Source: Orientallactaga sibirica
Lineage: Eukaryota; Chordata; Mammalia; Rodentia; Dipodidae
Length of the DNA stretch: 64,000 bases
Direction: 5' to 3'
Assembly (NCBI GenBank): GCA_036365145.1
Contig: JAEOAD010000015.1
Coordinates: 6,813,501-6,877,500 of the forward strand
Within the stretch, counting starts at the first letter, position 1. The number at the start of each line of letters is the position of its first letter. The notes under the pieces are model-generated. The model had not been told where the DNA came from, searched no databases, and was given only the letters and a program-made list of their open reading frames with translations. Shown piece after piece: positions 1-9,799 of this stretch. Position numbers and translations under genes: made by a program.

Positions 1-49
1 TCTGCCTCCTGAGTGCTGGGATTAAAGGCATGCGCCACCACACCCGGCT
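1..49 (-). mobile_element. B1-type SINE, cut by window edge
   Basis: The reverse complement of the B1 left end is visible: GCTGGGATTAAAGGC followed by CACCACACCCGGC. Only this end lies inside the window; the remainder is upstream. Confidence 0.85.
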
Positions 50-249
50 CATTTTACTTTTATATTAAAATTTATCTTATATAAATTTATATTTATGATT
101 TTTTGCTTTTAAGTGGCATATTTGTGTTTGCCATCTTTTTACAAACTATGCTGTAGTACATATTCCATCAAAGTTACCATATTGCCAGACTGGTGGTACA
201 GGTCATGCTTTATTATTTATTTAATTTATCCTGTTTTATTTAAAAATAT

Positions 250-398
250 TTTGTTTGTTTTTTGTTTGTTTTTGGAGGTAGGGTCTCACTCTAGACCAGG
301 CTGACCTGGAAGTCACTATGTAGTCTCAGGGTGGCCTTGAACTCACAGTGATTCTCCTCCCAAGTTGGGATTAAAGGTGTGTACCACCATGCCCGGCC
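250..398 (-). mobile_element. B1-type SINE
   Basis: A T-rich tail (TTGTTTG repeats) leads into the antisense B1 body: GGTAGGGTCTCACTCTAG, GCTGACCTGGAAGTCAC, then CACCATGCCCGGC. The tail position shows the element reads on the minus strand. Confidence 0.9.
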
Positions 399-403
399 TG
401 TTT

Positions 404-560
404 TACTTTTTAGATAGGTTCTCACTGTGTAACCCACGCAAGTGAGGCATATATGTTATGTATGGGTTATGTTATGTAACCCATGCTGTCCTTGAACTTA
501 CATTTTCCTGCCCTAGCCTTCCAAATCCTGGGTTACAACCATGTGTCACCACAGCCAGCC
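404..560 (-). mobile_element. Degenerate B1-like SINE
   Basis: Weak antisense B1 similarity (GATAGGTTCTCACTG, CTTGAACTTACA, GTGTCACCACAGCCAG), disrupted in the middle by sequence containing repeated TTATG. Probably an old copy. Confidence 0.35.
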
Positions 561-890
561 TGAATTTTACCATTTTTAGGAACTCACATAAGTGACGTTG
601 CTGAGATTTCCTTCTCTTGTGGCCGTGAAGTATTGGCACATGGACAATAAGCAGTGAGCGAAGAAAAGGAGATTTGTTGAGAAAACAGATGCCTAGAGTG
701 GCTGAGCAAGTGTACTTAGGATTTTGGCCAGTATCCAAAGAAGAGATAGAGAAGGGAAAGGAAAGTTTATACTTTTTGAATTTCAACTTACAAAAGCAGA
801 TTTAGCAGTAAAGATGCACCAACAGCTGCCCTGAGAGAGGTAAGGGGAAATTATTCTTCCTCTCACCTCCTTAGCATGCCCTTAGGTCAA
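561..890. other. Unassigned intergenic sequence
   Basis: Purine-rich in the middle. No recognisable repeat or coding frame. Confidence 0.4.
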
Positions 891-954
891 CCAGATTTCT
901 TTTGTTTAAATGCATATATGATTTTATTAATGTATGTATATATGTATATATGTG

Positions 955-1111
955 TCTGTATGCATGCACACTGGGGTCTTTTGATACTACAAATGAATGC
1001 CAGATGCTTACACCAGTTTTTGTGACTGGCTTTATGTGGGCACTGGAGAATCAAACCTGGCCCACAGGCTTTGCACACATATCTGTAATTGCTGAGCCAT
1101 CTCTCCAGTCC
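955..1111 (-). mobile_element. tRNA-derived SINE (B2-like head)
   Basis: Diverged antisense copy. It ends in GAGCCATCTCTCCAGTCCC, the reverse complement of the conserved head GGGCTGGAGAGATGGC. The upstream ATGTATATATG-rich stretch may be its degenerate tail. Confidence 0.75.
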
Positions 1112-1135
1112 CTCAATCAGCTTTCCTTTTCTTTT

Positions 1136-1342
1136 CAAATATTTTTATTCATTCATTTATTTATTTGAGAAAAAGAGAGAGAGAGAAATTATGGGCATGC
1201 TAGGGCATTCAACTACTGCAAATGAACTCCAGACACACATGCCACCTTGTGCATCTGGCTTATGTGGATTCTGGGGAATCAAACCTCAGTTCTTTGGCTT
1301 TGCAGGCAAGTGCCTTAATCACTAAGCCATCTCTCCATCCCC
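1136..1342 (-). mobile_element. tRNA-derived SINE
   Basis: Antisense copy: TTTATTTATTTGAGA tail, GA-rich tract, CCACCTTGTGCATCTGGC core, and the antisense head AAGCCATCTCTCCATCCCC. Confidence 0.9.
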
Positions 1343-1349
1343 TTTTAAT

Positions 1350-1548
1350 TTTTTTAAAACTTTTATTTATTTGAGAGAGAGAGAAAGAGAGAGAGAATGG
1401 GTGCACCAGGTCCTTCAGCCACTGCAAACAAACTCCAGACGCATGCACCACCTTGGACATCTGACTTAAGTGGGTCCTGGAGAATCAAACCTGGGTCCTT
1501 TGGCTTAGCAGACAAGCACCTTGGCCCCTAGGCCATCCCTTCAGCTCC
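1350..1548 (-). mobile_element. tRNA-derived SINE
   Basis: A second antisense copy directly after the previous one. CTCAATCAGCTTTC (1,112-1,125) and CTTAATCAGCTTTC (1,549-1,562) flank the pair. They differ at one base and look like the target-site duplication of one insertion, with the other copy nested or adjacent. Confidence 0.9.
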
Positions 1549-1844
1549 CTTAATCAGCTTTCTGAGGGGAGGTCTTCCAGCCAGGTGATTGACAAGCTGT
1601 TGGATTAACTCTTAAGGGAAACGACCATAGTATGTCTTTGTAATTTTATGTTTTGGGTAGTTTAGAATGTCATGTCTCTACCCATGGACAGAGGTAGGAC
1701 TTAGATTCTATTCTTTTGACTAGCAGGAAATTTCCCTCAGTGGGCCTCAACAAAGCCCTGATACCACTACTAGCCTCCTTCTTTCATGTGGTATTTTAAA
1801 TCTTAAAGAGGAGCAACGCTTGTCATGAGGGAAGAGGTCCATCT

Positions 1845-2577
1845 TCAATGGCCTCCAAACTGTCCAGCCACCTAAGGAATTATGTAGAACTTTGTCCTTT
1901 TGTGTCTGACTTATTTCACTCAGCAAAATGTCCTCAATGTTGTAATCCCTGTCAGAGTTTCCATCCCTTTTTTAGTTTGTTTTGTTTTTCAAAGAAGGGT
2001 CTCACTCTAGCCCAGGCTGACCTGGAATTCACTACGTAGTCTCAGGGTGGCCTCTAACTAATGGTGATCCTCTTATCTTTGCTTCCCAAGTGCTAGGATC
2101 AAAGGCGTGCGCCACCATGCCCGGCTTTCCTGCCCTTTTAAGTGTGAAGAATCTTCTATGTTTCCAGCTACATTTTGTTTACCCATTCATCCTTCAATGG
2201 ACACTTGATTTCTTCTGACTTTGGTGATTGCAGATAATGCAATGAGTATCTCTTGAAGTCCTGCTTTCATTTCTTTTACGTGTGTGTCTGGAAGTGACAT
2301 TGATGGGTCATATGGTAGTTCTACTTTTAATTTTGTGAGGAATTACTGTTGGCCTTAGCAGTGGAGCCATTTTATATTCCCACCAAAAGGGCAAAGTCCT
2401 AATTTCTTCACAACCTCACAGAAACTTATTATTTTCTGTTGTTTTATTTGGTGAGGGGTAGGTAGAGGATGCAGTGGGCAGGATTGTTAAATATCAGCTA
2501 TACTACTGAGTGTGAGGTGGGTTTACATTTAACGTAATTATTAATATACTTGGATTTGATCATGTTAATTATTTTTT
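1845..2577 (-). mobile_element. Ancient L1 3' end, split by a B1
   Basis: The plus strand reads as reverse complement of the ORF2 3' end and 3'UTR of old mammalian L1M-type elements. Landmarks are GACTTATTTCACTCAGC, a CATTCATCC...CAATGGACACTTG stretch, a GGGTCATATGGTAG stretch and TTCCCACCAAAAGGGC. The B1 at 1,974-2,126 interrupts it. Heavily diverged, no open frame. Subfamily not determined. Confidence 0.7.
1974..2126 (-). mobile_element. B1-type SINE inserted in ancient L1
   Basis: Antisense B1 body: GGGTCTCACTCTAGCCCAGG through CACCATGCCCGGC. L1-like sequence lies on both sides, so the B1 is younger than that L1. Confidence 0.9.
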
Positions 2578-2597
2578 ATTCTACTGAATTCTTTTTT

Positions 2598-2745
2598 TTT
2601 TTTTTTTTGAGGTAGGGTGTCACTCTGGCTCAGGCTGACCGGGAAGTAACTGTGTAGTCTCAGGGTGGCCTTAAACTCATGGTGATCCTCCTACCTCTGC
2701 CTCCCGAGTGCTGGGATGAAAGGCATTGCACCACCATGCCTGGCT
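2598..2745 (-). mobile_element. B1-type SINE with target-site duplication
   Basis: Poly-T then antisense B1 body ending CACCATGCCTGGCT. CTGAATTCTTTTTT occurs at 2,584-2,597 and again at 2,746-2,759, a 14-bp perfect duplication. Confidence 0.92.
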
Positions 2746-2759
2746 CTGAATTCTTTTTT

Positions 2760-2958
2760 AAAAATATATTTATTTATTTGAGACTGAGAAAGAGAGGGAA
2801 AGAATGGGCATGCCAGAGCCTCCAGCCACTGCAAATGAACTCCAGACCCTTGTGCGTCCCCTTGTGCATCTGGCTTACGTGGGTCCTGGAGAACTGAACT
2901 GGGATTCTTTGGCTTTGCAGGCAAACTCCTTAACCGCTAAGCCATCTCTCCAACCCCT
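2760..2958 (-). mobile_element. tRNA-derived SINE
   Basis: Antisense copy with TATTTATTTATTTGAGA tail and AAGCCATCTCTCCAACCCC head. A second, wider duplication (TTCTACTGAATTCTTTT near 2,578 and TTCTACTGGATTCTTTT near 2,960) flanks this copy together with the adjacent B1, recording two insertions at one site. Confidence 0.9.
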
Positions 2959-3129
2959 ATTCTACTGGATTCTTTTGGGCTATTTATATAGCTTTAATAC
3001 TCCATATTTTATTGGATTTTTTTTTTTTTTTTTGCTATTTCTTTGTATAGCTTTTAGGAGATTCTCTGGCACTTAGATATACTTGTCACAGTCAAATTAG
3101 TTTTTTTTTCTACCTTATGTAAAATGTAG

Positions 3130-3267
3130 AAATCTAAGCTTTAATACTAGCACTCAGGGAGGTGATATAGGAATATTACCAAGTTCAAGGCCAACCTGGG
3201 CTACACATTGAGTTCCAGGTCATTCTGGGATAGAGTGAGGCTCTGCCTCAAAATAAACAAACAGAGC
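3130..3267 (+). mobile_element. Degenerate B1-like SINE
   Basis: Sense-oriented and diverged: CTTTAATACTAGCACTCAGG, AAGTTCAAGGCCAACCTGGG, and an A-rich tail AAATAAACAAACAG. Confidence 0.6.
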
Positions 3268-3450
3268 CAGGTGTAGTGGCGCATGCCTTTAATCCCAGCA
3301 CTTGGGAGGCAGAGGTAGGAGGATCGCTGTGAGTTCAAGGCCACCCTAAGACTACATAGTTAATTCCAGGTTAGCCTGTACTAGAGTGAAACCCTACCTC
3401 AAAAAACAAAACAACAACAAAAAAATAAACAAACAACAAAAAAACCTCAA
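3268..3450 (+). mobile_element. B1-type SINE
   Basis: Sense copy: GCCTTTAATCCCAGCACTTG, GAGGCAGAGGTAGGAGGATC, then A-rich tail CAAAACAACAACAAAAAAAT. Confidence 0.92.
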
Positions 3451-3467
3451 TAATATAAATATAGAGA

Positions 3468-3640
3468 GGTGGGTAGAGTGGCACATGCCTTTAATCTCAG
3501 CACTCAGGAGGCTGAGGCAGGAGGATCACTGTGAGTTTGAGGCCACCCTGAGAATACAGAGTGAATTCTAGCCTGGGCTAGAACAAGACCCTATCTTGAA
3601 AAACAAAAACAAACAAATAAAACAAACAAAAAAACAAATA
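3468..3640 (+). mobile_element. B1-type SINE
   Basis: Sense copy: GGCACATGCCTTTAATCTC, GAGGCTGAGGCAGGAGGATC, with an AAACAAACAAA-type tail. Third B1 unit in a head-to-tail cluster from 3,130. Confidence 0.92.
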
Positions 3641-3709
3641 TAGAAAGATTACATCTATATGCTATAGCTGTCACATGGTTTATTTTTACATCCATCAAAA
3701 ACTCCATCA

Positions 3710-3813
3710 AGGGCTGGAGAGATGGCTTAGAGGTTAAGGCACTTGCCCGCAAAGCCCATGGACCCAGGTTGGATTCCCCAGGACCCACGTAAGCCTCATG
3801 CGTCTGGAGTTCT
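3710..3813 (+). mobile_element. tRNA-derived SINE, 3' truncated
   Basis: Sense head GGGCTGGAGAGATGGCTTAG with an A-box-like TGGCTTAGAGG and a B-box-like GGTTGGATTCC. The body stops after GTCTGGAGTTC, so the 3' half is absent. Confidence 0.88.
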
Positions 3814-4150
3814 TTTCTTTCCTTTTTCTTCTTTTTAGTATTGATACTTCTTTATTACTCAACTTTGGTCAAACACATAAAGTTGTGGAATGACGACTCC
3901 TTCATCTGTTTGAGTGTAGCCTTTTACCTATGAATGAATTACATAATATTCATGGTTGTAAACCCCGACACTCAATCTACAGAAAGGACTAAGTAATCTC
4001 ATGCTGTCACAATTTTCCCCAGTAAAATAGGGAAAATAAATTCTTTGAAGAACATAATTATTTTGAAATTTCAATATATGTGAGAATTTAACAACATAAC
4101 AAATTCCCACCATCACATATCCATTGTTAACATTTTTCACATGTATTTTC
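3814..4150 (-). pseudogene. Possible retrocopy fragment of an unidentified 3'UTR
   Basis: Read on the minus strand this stretch contains AATAAA (3,856-3,851) and, about 15 nt further on, an A-rich tract (complement of 3,809-3,837). That is the layout expected at the 3' end of a reverse-transcribed mRNA. No parent gene is recognised, and no target-site duplication was found because SINEs adjoin both ends. An old L1 3' end is an alternative. Confidence 0.3.
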
Positions 4151-4162
4151 AACCAATTTCTT

Positions 4163-4169
4163 TGGAGAG

Positions 4170-4212
<43 letters not shown>

Positions 4213-4418
4213 GAGAGAGAGAGAAACAGAGAATGGGCTGGCCAGCAGACTTTCAGCTGTGTGAACAAACTCTAGATGCATGCGCCCCCTTGTGGGCAAG
4301 TGCAACATTGCACCCTTGCATCACTGTGTCTGGCTAAAAGTGGGACATGGAGGCTCAAACAGGCATTCTTAGGCTTAGCAGGCAGGCGCCTTAACCACTA
4401 AGCCATCTCTCCAGCCCT
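4163..4418 (-). mobile_element. tRNA-derived SINE, long variant
   Basis: Antisense copy with a long GA-rich tract (about 4,164-4,222). Its body contains an extra block beginning CCCCCTTGTGGGCAAGTG and continuing to TGCATCAC, absent from the standard copies. It ends in the usual antisense head AAGCCATCTCTCCAGCCC. Confidence 0.88.
4164..4222. repeat. (GA)n low-complexity tract
   Basis: Nearly pure GA dinucleotides inside the SINE. It is the complement of the CT-rich segment that precedes the A-rich tail in this family. Confidence 0.9.
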
Positions 4419-5507
4419 ATATTTTTATTAGTTATGTATATAATGTGAATACATTCATGGTGGTATCATCGCTAGCCTCCTCCCTGTCCTCCCACTTCCA
4501 AAGGGACTCTCCTTGTTGGGGAATGTGGGTTGTGCATAGTGGGGTAGCCATCAGTTATGGGGAAGAGGCACAATGACCCAACTTGTGGCTCTAACACTCT
4601 TCCCGCCCCCTTTTCCATGAATTTCCCTGAGCCATGTTGGGTTCATTTTAGGTCTACTTCAGTGATGAGGTCTTGTAAGCCTCTGTGTATTTGTATCTCT
4701 GGTTTGGTAGGAGTTGAGTGTTCTCTGTGTCTATCTCCTTCACCCTTTTGTTGGTACCAGGTTCACCAAGAAAGTAGCGCTCTTGCTCATTTCCCCACTT
4801 ACTCTATGGTTTCAGCTGGGTCCCTGGTGAGGTGTGATGGGCTGATTCTCTCCTCAGGTTCAGCATCCATCTGAAAAGAGAAGCAAATTCTCCAAAGGAG
4901 AGTGAAGTCAGCACCAGATAAATGGGATAACCATTATATTTTACAGAGTTTTATAGGTGTAGGCCCTCTTGTAGCCCAAGATTGGTGGGAGCTTGATATT
5001 GGAGAATGGGCTCATTTTTTGGATATGGTTCTGACTTGTTTTCCAGTTCCAGCTATGAATTCCATTCCCCTGAGCAGATCTGTTAGACAAATCAAAAGCA
5101 GTTGGTAACCCACCATGGCTGTGTGCCACTATTGCCCTTGTGTGAGCATCATGTCAGATTGTTTGCTGCTGAATAGCTTAGATCACGAGTTGCTTGGACA
5201 GACATTGGTCATTTTCTCCCCAGTTGGTCATGTAGCAACTTCTGGCACTAGACAAGCTAACTGTCTGGGGACTGACTCTCTTCCAGATTCTAAACAGGTC
5301 ACTCCATGTTCTATACTAACAGCATATGGTGTCTTTGGCAGTAGGGTCTTAGCATTAACCTTTGGTCATCATTAACCTTTGGTAAGTCATCAAGTACTCT
5401 GACAGAAATCTGTCCTCTTTTGGGAAACTTTGTAGGTTTCTCTGATCAACAGCTCATTGTGGATGTTAACTGCATGTTGGTACTGGGAGTTACAGGCCAG
5501 TGCCAAG

Positions 5508-5592
5508 GAAAAAGAAGGAAGAAAAAGATAGGTAATATTAAAGAGAAAAAGAGAAGAGAGAGAAGGGGGGGAGAGAAACAGGAGAAGATTAA
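5508..5592. repeat. Purine-rich low-complexity tract
   Basis: GGAAAAAGAAGGAAGAAAAA followed by GAGAGAAGGGGGGGAGAG. Lies within the presumed L1 3'UTR, where polypurine tracts are common. Confidence 0.7.
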
Positions 5593-5967
5593 GGTTAGTC
5601 TTCATAATACCCTCTCCAGGGCCCTGTGATTCAGGTGTTCCCTCTAAGGACCTGATGAAGGTTCAACCTTTTAGTCTGTCTTATAGGATATAGGATTTTA
5701 TGGTACCATTTCCATTTGGGTCCCGTTTTGTGCTCCCTTCCCATACTTACCCTCCCTATTGTCCAGTCCTCAAGATGCTTATTAGGTATGTCAGCATCTC
5801 GGGCAGATTCAGATTAGGAGCCACAGATGAGTGAGACCAAGAAGCAATTATCTTTCTGTGGTTGGGTGAGCTCGCTGAGAATGATCTGTCCAAGTTTGAC
5901 CATTTTTCTTCGAATTTCATTGTGTCATTTTTTTCCTTACTGCTGTGTAGAATTCCATAGTGTAGAT

Positions 5968-6031
5968 ATCTTTGTTATCCATTCATCTAATGATGAATAA
6001 TTCATCTTTGTTATCCATTCATCTAATGATG
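5968..6031 (-). repeat. 36-bp in-frame tandem duplication in L1 ORF2
   Basis: ATCTTTGTTATCCATTCATC and the following 8 bases occur at 5,968-5,995 and again at 6,004-6,031, offset by exactly 36 bp. On the minus strand SLDEWITK is therefore repeated without a frame change. Confidence 0.95.
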
Positions 6032-6302
6032 GACATCTGGGTTGATTCCAACTCTTAGCTATTATGAATTGAGCAGCTATAAACATGGTTGACCAGATCT
6101 CTCTGAACTGAGGCTTGGAGCTTTTAGGGTAAATGCCCAGTAAGGGAATAACTGGGTCTTTTGGAAACTCTATAGTTATCCTTTTTAGGAGTCTCTGTAT
6201 TGCCTTCCATAGTGGTTGCACCAGCTTACGTTCCCACAAACAGTGAAAGAGGGTTCCTATTTCTCCACAACCTCACCAACACTTGTTTTCATTAGATTTT
6301 TA

Positions 6303-6535
6303 AAAATTTTTTCTGATATTTATTTATTTATTATAGACTATTGTAGGCAGAGAGGGACAGAAAGAGAGAAGAGAGATTGAGAATGGGTGCACTAGGGTCT
6401 CTAGCCACTGCAAAGGAACTCCAGACTCCTGTGCCACCCTGTGCAGCTGGCTTATGTGGGACCTAGAGAATTGAACCTGGGTCCTTAGACTTCATAGGCA
6501 AGCACCTTAACCACTAAGCCATCTCTCCAGGCCCT
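6303..6535 (-). mobile_element. tRNA-derived SINE inside L1
   Basis: Antisense copy with TATTTATTTATTTATTATAG tail and CTAAGCCATCTCTCCAGGCCC head. Interrupts the L1 ORF2 remnant. Confidence 0.9.
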
Positions 6536-6537
6536 GC

Positions 6538-6757
6538 TGTTTATTTTTTATTTATTTGTGAGTGACAGACAGAGAGAGAAAGAGGCAGATAGAGAGAGAA
6601 TGAGTGTTCCAGGGCCTCCAGCCACTGCAAATGAATTCCAGATGCATGCACCACCTTGTGCATCTGGCTTACATGGGTCCTGGGGAATTGAGCCTTGAAC
6701 TGGGGTCCCTAGGCTTCACAGGCAAGTGCTTAGCCACTAAGCCATCTCTCCAGGCCC
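6538..6757 (-). mobile_element. tRNA-derived SINE inside L1
   Basis: Second antisense copy immediately next to the first, with a TTTATTTTTTATTTATTTG tail and the same GCCATCTCTCCAGGCCC head. Confidence 0.9.
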
Positions 6758-7440
6758 TTCATTAGGTTTTTTAATGTTTGCTATCCTTACTGGGGTAAGG
6801 TGGAATCTCATAGTTGTTTTAATTTGCATTTCCCTGATGATTAGGGATGTTGAACATTTTCTTAAGTGTGTGTTTGCCATTTGTATTTCTTCCTCTGAGA
6901 ACTCCCTGTACAGTTCTCTGCCCCATTTTGTAAGTGGGTTGTTTGACTTTTTATTGTTTAGGTTTTTTGAGTTCCTTGTAGATTCTAGAAATTAGGCCTC
7001 CTTCAGTTGTATAGCTGGCAAAAATTTTGTCCCATTCTGTGGGTAATTTGTTGGCTCTGCTTATCGTATGTTTGTCTGTGAAAAAACTTTTCAGCTTCAT
7101 GAGATCCCAATGGTTGAATGATTGTTTAATTTCCTGAGCTACTGGGGTTTTGTTCAGGAAGTCTTTTCCCACTCCTATATCATGGAAAGTTCCTCCTATT
7201 TTTTCTTCCAGTAGTAGCAACGTTTCTGGTCTTATATTGAGGTCTTTGATCCATTTGGACTTGATTTTTGTGCATGGCGAGATGTGTGGATCAAGTTTCA
7301 TTTTCCTGCATATGGTTATCCAGTTTGTCCAGCACCATTTGTTAAAGATGTTGTCTTTTTTTCCAGTCTACATTATTAGGGCCTGGGATGTTTTTTATGC
7401 CCAGGGAACTGCCCTTCTTCCCACTTCATTGGTAGAGTGA

Positions 7441-7790
7441 AAGTTCCCCTGTAGGGCTGAGGATTCATGTTTGCTTATTGGACAAATGAATGGTTGACGT
7501 CCCTGGAGTGTTGAAGTGTTAGTAATTCTACCAGATTGTCCACATAGCTTTGCTGATAATATGGGATGTTTATATTGTTGTTCAGTACATTATTAAATCA
7601 CTATTGAGAATATTTTAGAGGAGTATTTAGTGACATGCAAAATGCTTGTTGTACAAAATAAAAACATCAGGATATGTAATTTTCTGTTCAGAGAAAAAAA
7701 TGCACATCTATTAAACATTTAGCAATACTTATCCTGGGATAACTTTCATTTTTTACTTCATTCACCTTGGTTATACTTAAATTTATACAT
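7441..7790. other. Unassigned AT-rich intergenic sequence
   Basis: Follows the 5' limit of the L1. No repeat or coding signal recognised. Confidence 0.4.
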
Positions 7791-7972
7791 GGGGCTGGAG
7801 AGATTGCTCAGTGGTTAAGGTGCTTGCCTGCAAAGCCTAAGGTCCCAAGTTTGATACCCCAGTTCCCATGTAAAGCCAGATACACATGCATATGGAATTG
7901 GTATGTAGGGTCTGGAGGCCCTGAAACACCCATTTTTTTTCTCTCTCTCAAATAAATAAAGAAATTAATTAA
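7791..7972 (+). mobile_element. tRNA-derived SINE with perfect target-site duplication
   Basis: Sense copy: GGGGCTGGAGAGATTGCTCAG head, CTCTCTCTCAAATAAATAAA tail. TTAAATTTATACAT is duplicated at 7,777-7,790 and 7,973-7,986, so both insertion edges are defined. Confidence 0.95.
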
Positions 7973-8109
7973 TTAAATTTATACATTGAGTATTGCTAAT
8001 ATGATTAAAGCTATTTATGTACATGGAATATTGATAGTATAATTAAAGCTATTTATAAACATTAAAAAACTATCAATGTTATAATTTTTCTTTCAACTGT
8101 CACAAATAT

Positions 8110-9150
8110 TTTAAAAATTATTTTTATTGACAACTTCCATAATTATAGGCAAAAAACCCATAATTCTTTCCCCCTCGCTTTCCCTTTTGCAACTCCACTC
8201 TTCATCACAGCCCCTCTCCCTTTCAATTAGTTTCTCCTTTATTTTGATGTCATCATCTTTTCCTCCTATTATGATGTTCTTGTGTAGGTTGTGCCAGCAC
8301 TGCGAGGTCATAGATATCCAAGCCAATTTGCATCTGGAAGAGTGCACTATAAAGAGTCCTACCCTTCCTTTGGCTCTTACATTCTTTCTTTCTTTTATTT
8401 TTTTTTAAGAGAGAGATAGAGAATGGGCACACCAGTGGCCTCTCAGCTGCTTTGAACGAATTCCAGATGCTTGCGCCCCCTTGTGGGAAAGTACAGCATT
8501 GTGCCCTTGTGTCACTTTTTGCGTTTGGCTAGATGTGGGACCTGGAGAATCTAACAGGCATTCCTAGGCTTTGCAGGCAGGTGCCTTAACCAGTAAGCCT
8601 TCTCTCCAGCCCGGCTCTTACATTCTTTCTGCCACCTCTTCTACAATGGAGCCTGAGCCTTGGAAGGTGTGATAGAGATGAGCACTCCTCTGTTACTTTT
8701 CAGCACTATGGTGCCTTTTGAGTCATCCCAGAGGTCACCACCATCTGAACAGAGAAGCTTCTCTAACCAAAAGTGAGAGTAGCATTAATATACGGGTATG
8801 AACATTAAGAGAAGTGCTTACCAGGCAGTTTGGTGAACATAATAGATGCATTTAGTCAGACACCAGCAAGCGTTACACCCGTAGGGCTCATGACCTCCCC
8901 TGTTATAGGTTTTCAGTATCAAACATGTATTCCTTCCCTTGGAGCAGGCCTTCAGTCCAATTAGAGAGCAGGTGATTTCTCCCGTAACAGACACTCCACT
9001 CTTGCACCATTGGTTCATTTGGCCTGACTGGTCACACTTAAGGCTTGCAGTGTCCACTGATGACTTCTCTATCCCATAGGGCTATATGCGGCATAACTTT
9101 TCCAGCTTTCAATCAGCTGGTCTACAGGGAGGAGGTTTTTAGCACAGCTC
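8110..9150 (-). mobile_element. Dispersed repeat related to the 4.4-kb and 21.4-kb copies (probable L1 3'UTR)
   Basis: Shares landmarks with 4,590-4,650 and 21,598-21,650: GGCTCTTACATTCTTTCTGC, a following CTCTTC-TACAA block, then CCTGAGC. The L1 3'UTR assignment comes from the 4.4-kb copy, where the same sequence lies next to ORF2. A SINE splits it at 8,390-8,612. Confidence 0.5.
8390..8612 (-). mobile_element. tRNA-derived SINE, long variant, 18-bp target-site duplication
   Basis: Antisense long-variant body (CCCCCTTGTGGGAAAGTACAG). The 18-mer GGCTCTTACATTCTTTCT occurs at 8,372-8,389 and 8,613-8,630, a perfect duplication of host sequence. Confidence 0.95.
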
Positions 9151-9419
9151 CAGCAAGATGTCTTAGAATTGTCACAAATATTTTTAAGAACTTAAAATAA
9201 GGGTTAAGATAATTATATTTACATAGATATTTATTTTAATTTTTCTTCATTAGTGAAGTCCCAGATTTCATTTTTTTTTTTTGCTTGTGTGTGTGCAGTG
9301 TGATATGTGTGGTATATGTATGGTGTATGCACATGTATTTGTCCTTGTGGAGGTCCAGATTCTTGCCTGCAGTAGTGGGGGGTTTGCTCATTTTTCCAGT
9401 CCTCATTATTTTTCCACCT

Positions 9420-9620
9420 GAAGAATTTTCTTTAACATTTCTTTGAAGCATATCTAGTAATGATAAATTTTTCAGAGAATGTGTTTATTTTATCTTTATT
9501 TGTGAAGAATATATTCACCAGACATAGAGTTTGGGATTGACGATTCTATCTTTCAACATTTTACAGTGTTGTTTCATGACCTCCATGGTTTCTAATGAGA
9601 AATATATAATGCTGATCAAT
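9420..9620 (-). mobile_element. Ancient L1 fragment (5' or ORF1 region)
   Basis: The plus strand reads like the reverse complement of an old L1 ORF1 area: TTCACCAGACATAGAGTTTG, GACGATTCTATCTTTCAAC, GACCTCCATGGTTTCTAATG. Short and diverged. Confidence 0.5.
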
Positions 9621-9799
9621 GCAAGCTCAGAAAATGTAAAAGAACTTCATTTGGTGTTCTGTGAATTTCAGTCCAGGCAATGTAAACTCAGTTCTACCAA
9701 AGCAGCTCAAATTGTACAGGGCTTTTAAAGACAAGGAGGAGGAGGAGGGAAGTTCCAAACAGCTTCTGCACACTGTTTAAAAATCACTAGTCTGGACAT

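Larger units (their letters stand above)
4428..7440 (-). mobile_element. L1 LINE, 5'-truncated, with two SINE insertions
   Basis: The minus strand carries the ORF2 C-terminal region. Segments 7,301-6,951 and 6,239-5,937 encode recognisable L1 ORF2 blocks such as [26 protein letters not shown] and IAKSWNQPRCPS. The two coding segments are separated by SINEs at 6,303-6,535 and 6,538-6,757. TTCATTAG-type sequence recurs at each edge of that double insertion (about 6,288 and 6,758). The 4,428-5,870 part resembles two other non-coding copies in this window and is probably a long 3'UTR. Frames are broken, so the element is inactive. Confidence 0.8.

Noticed and set aside
4164..4222. Tandem and dispersed short repeats as a possible CRISPR-like array
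   Set aside because: They are simple dinucleotide repeats and SINE tails in a mammalian genome. There are no unique equal-length spacers.
7767..7955. Short open frames across SINE copies (many positions)
   Set aside because: They are translations of SINE bodies, recur at every copy and do not code for proteins.
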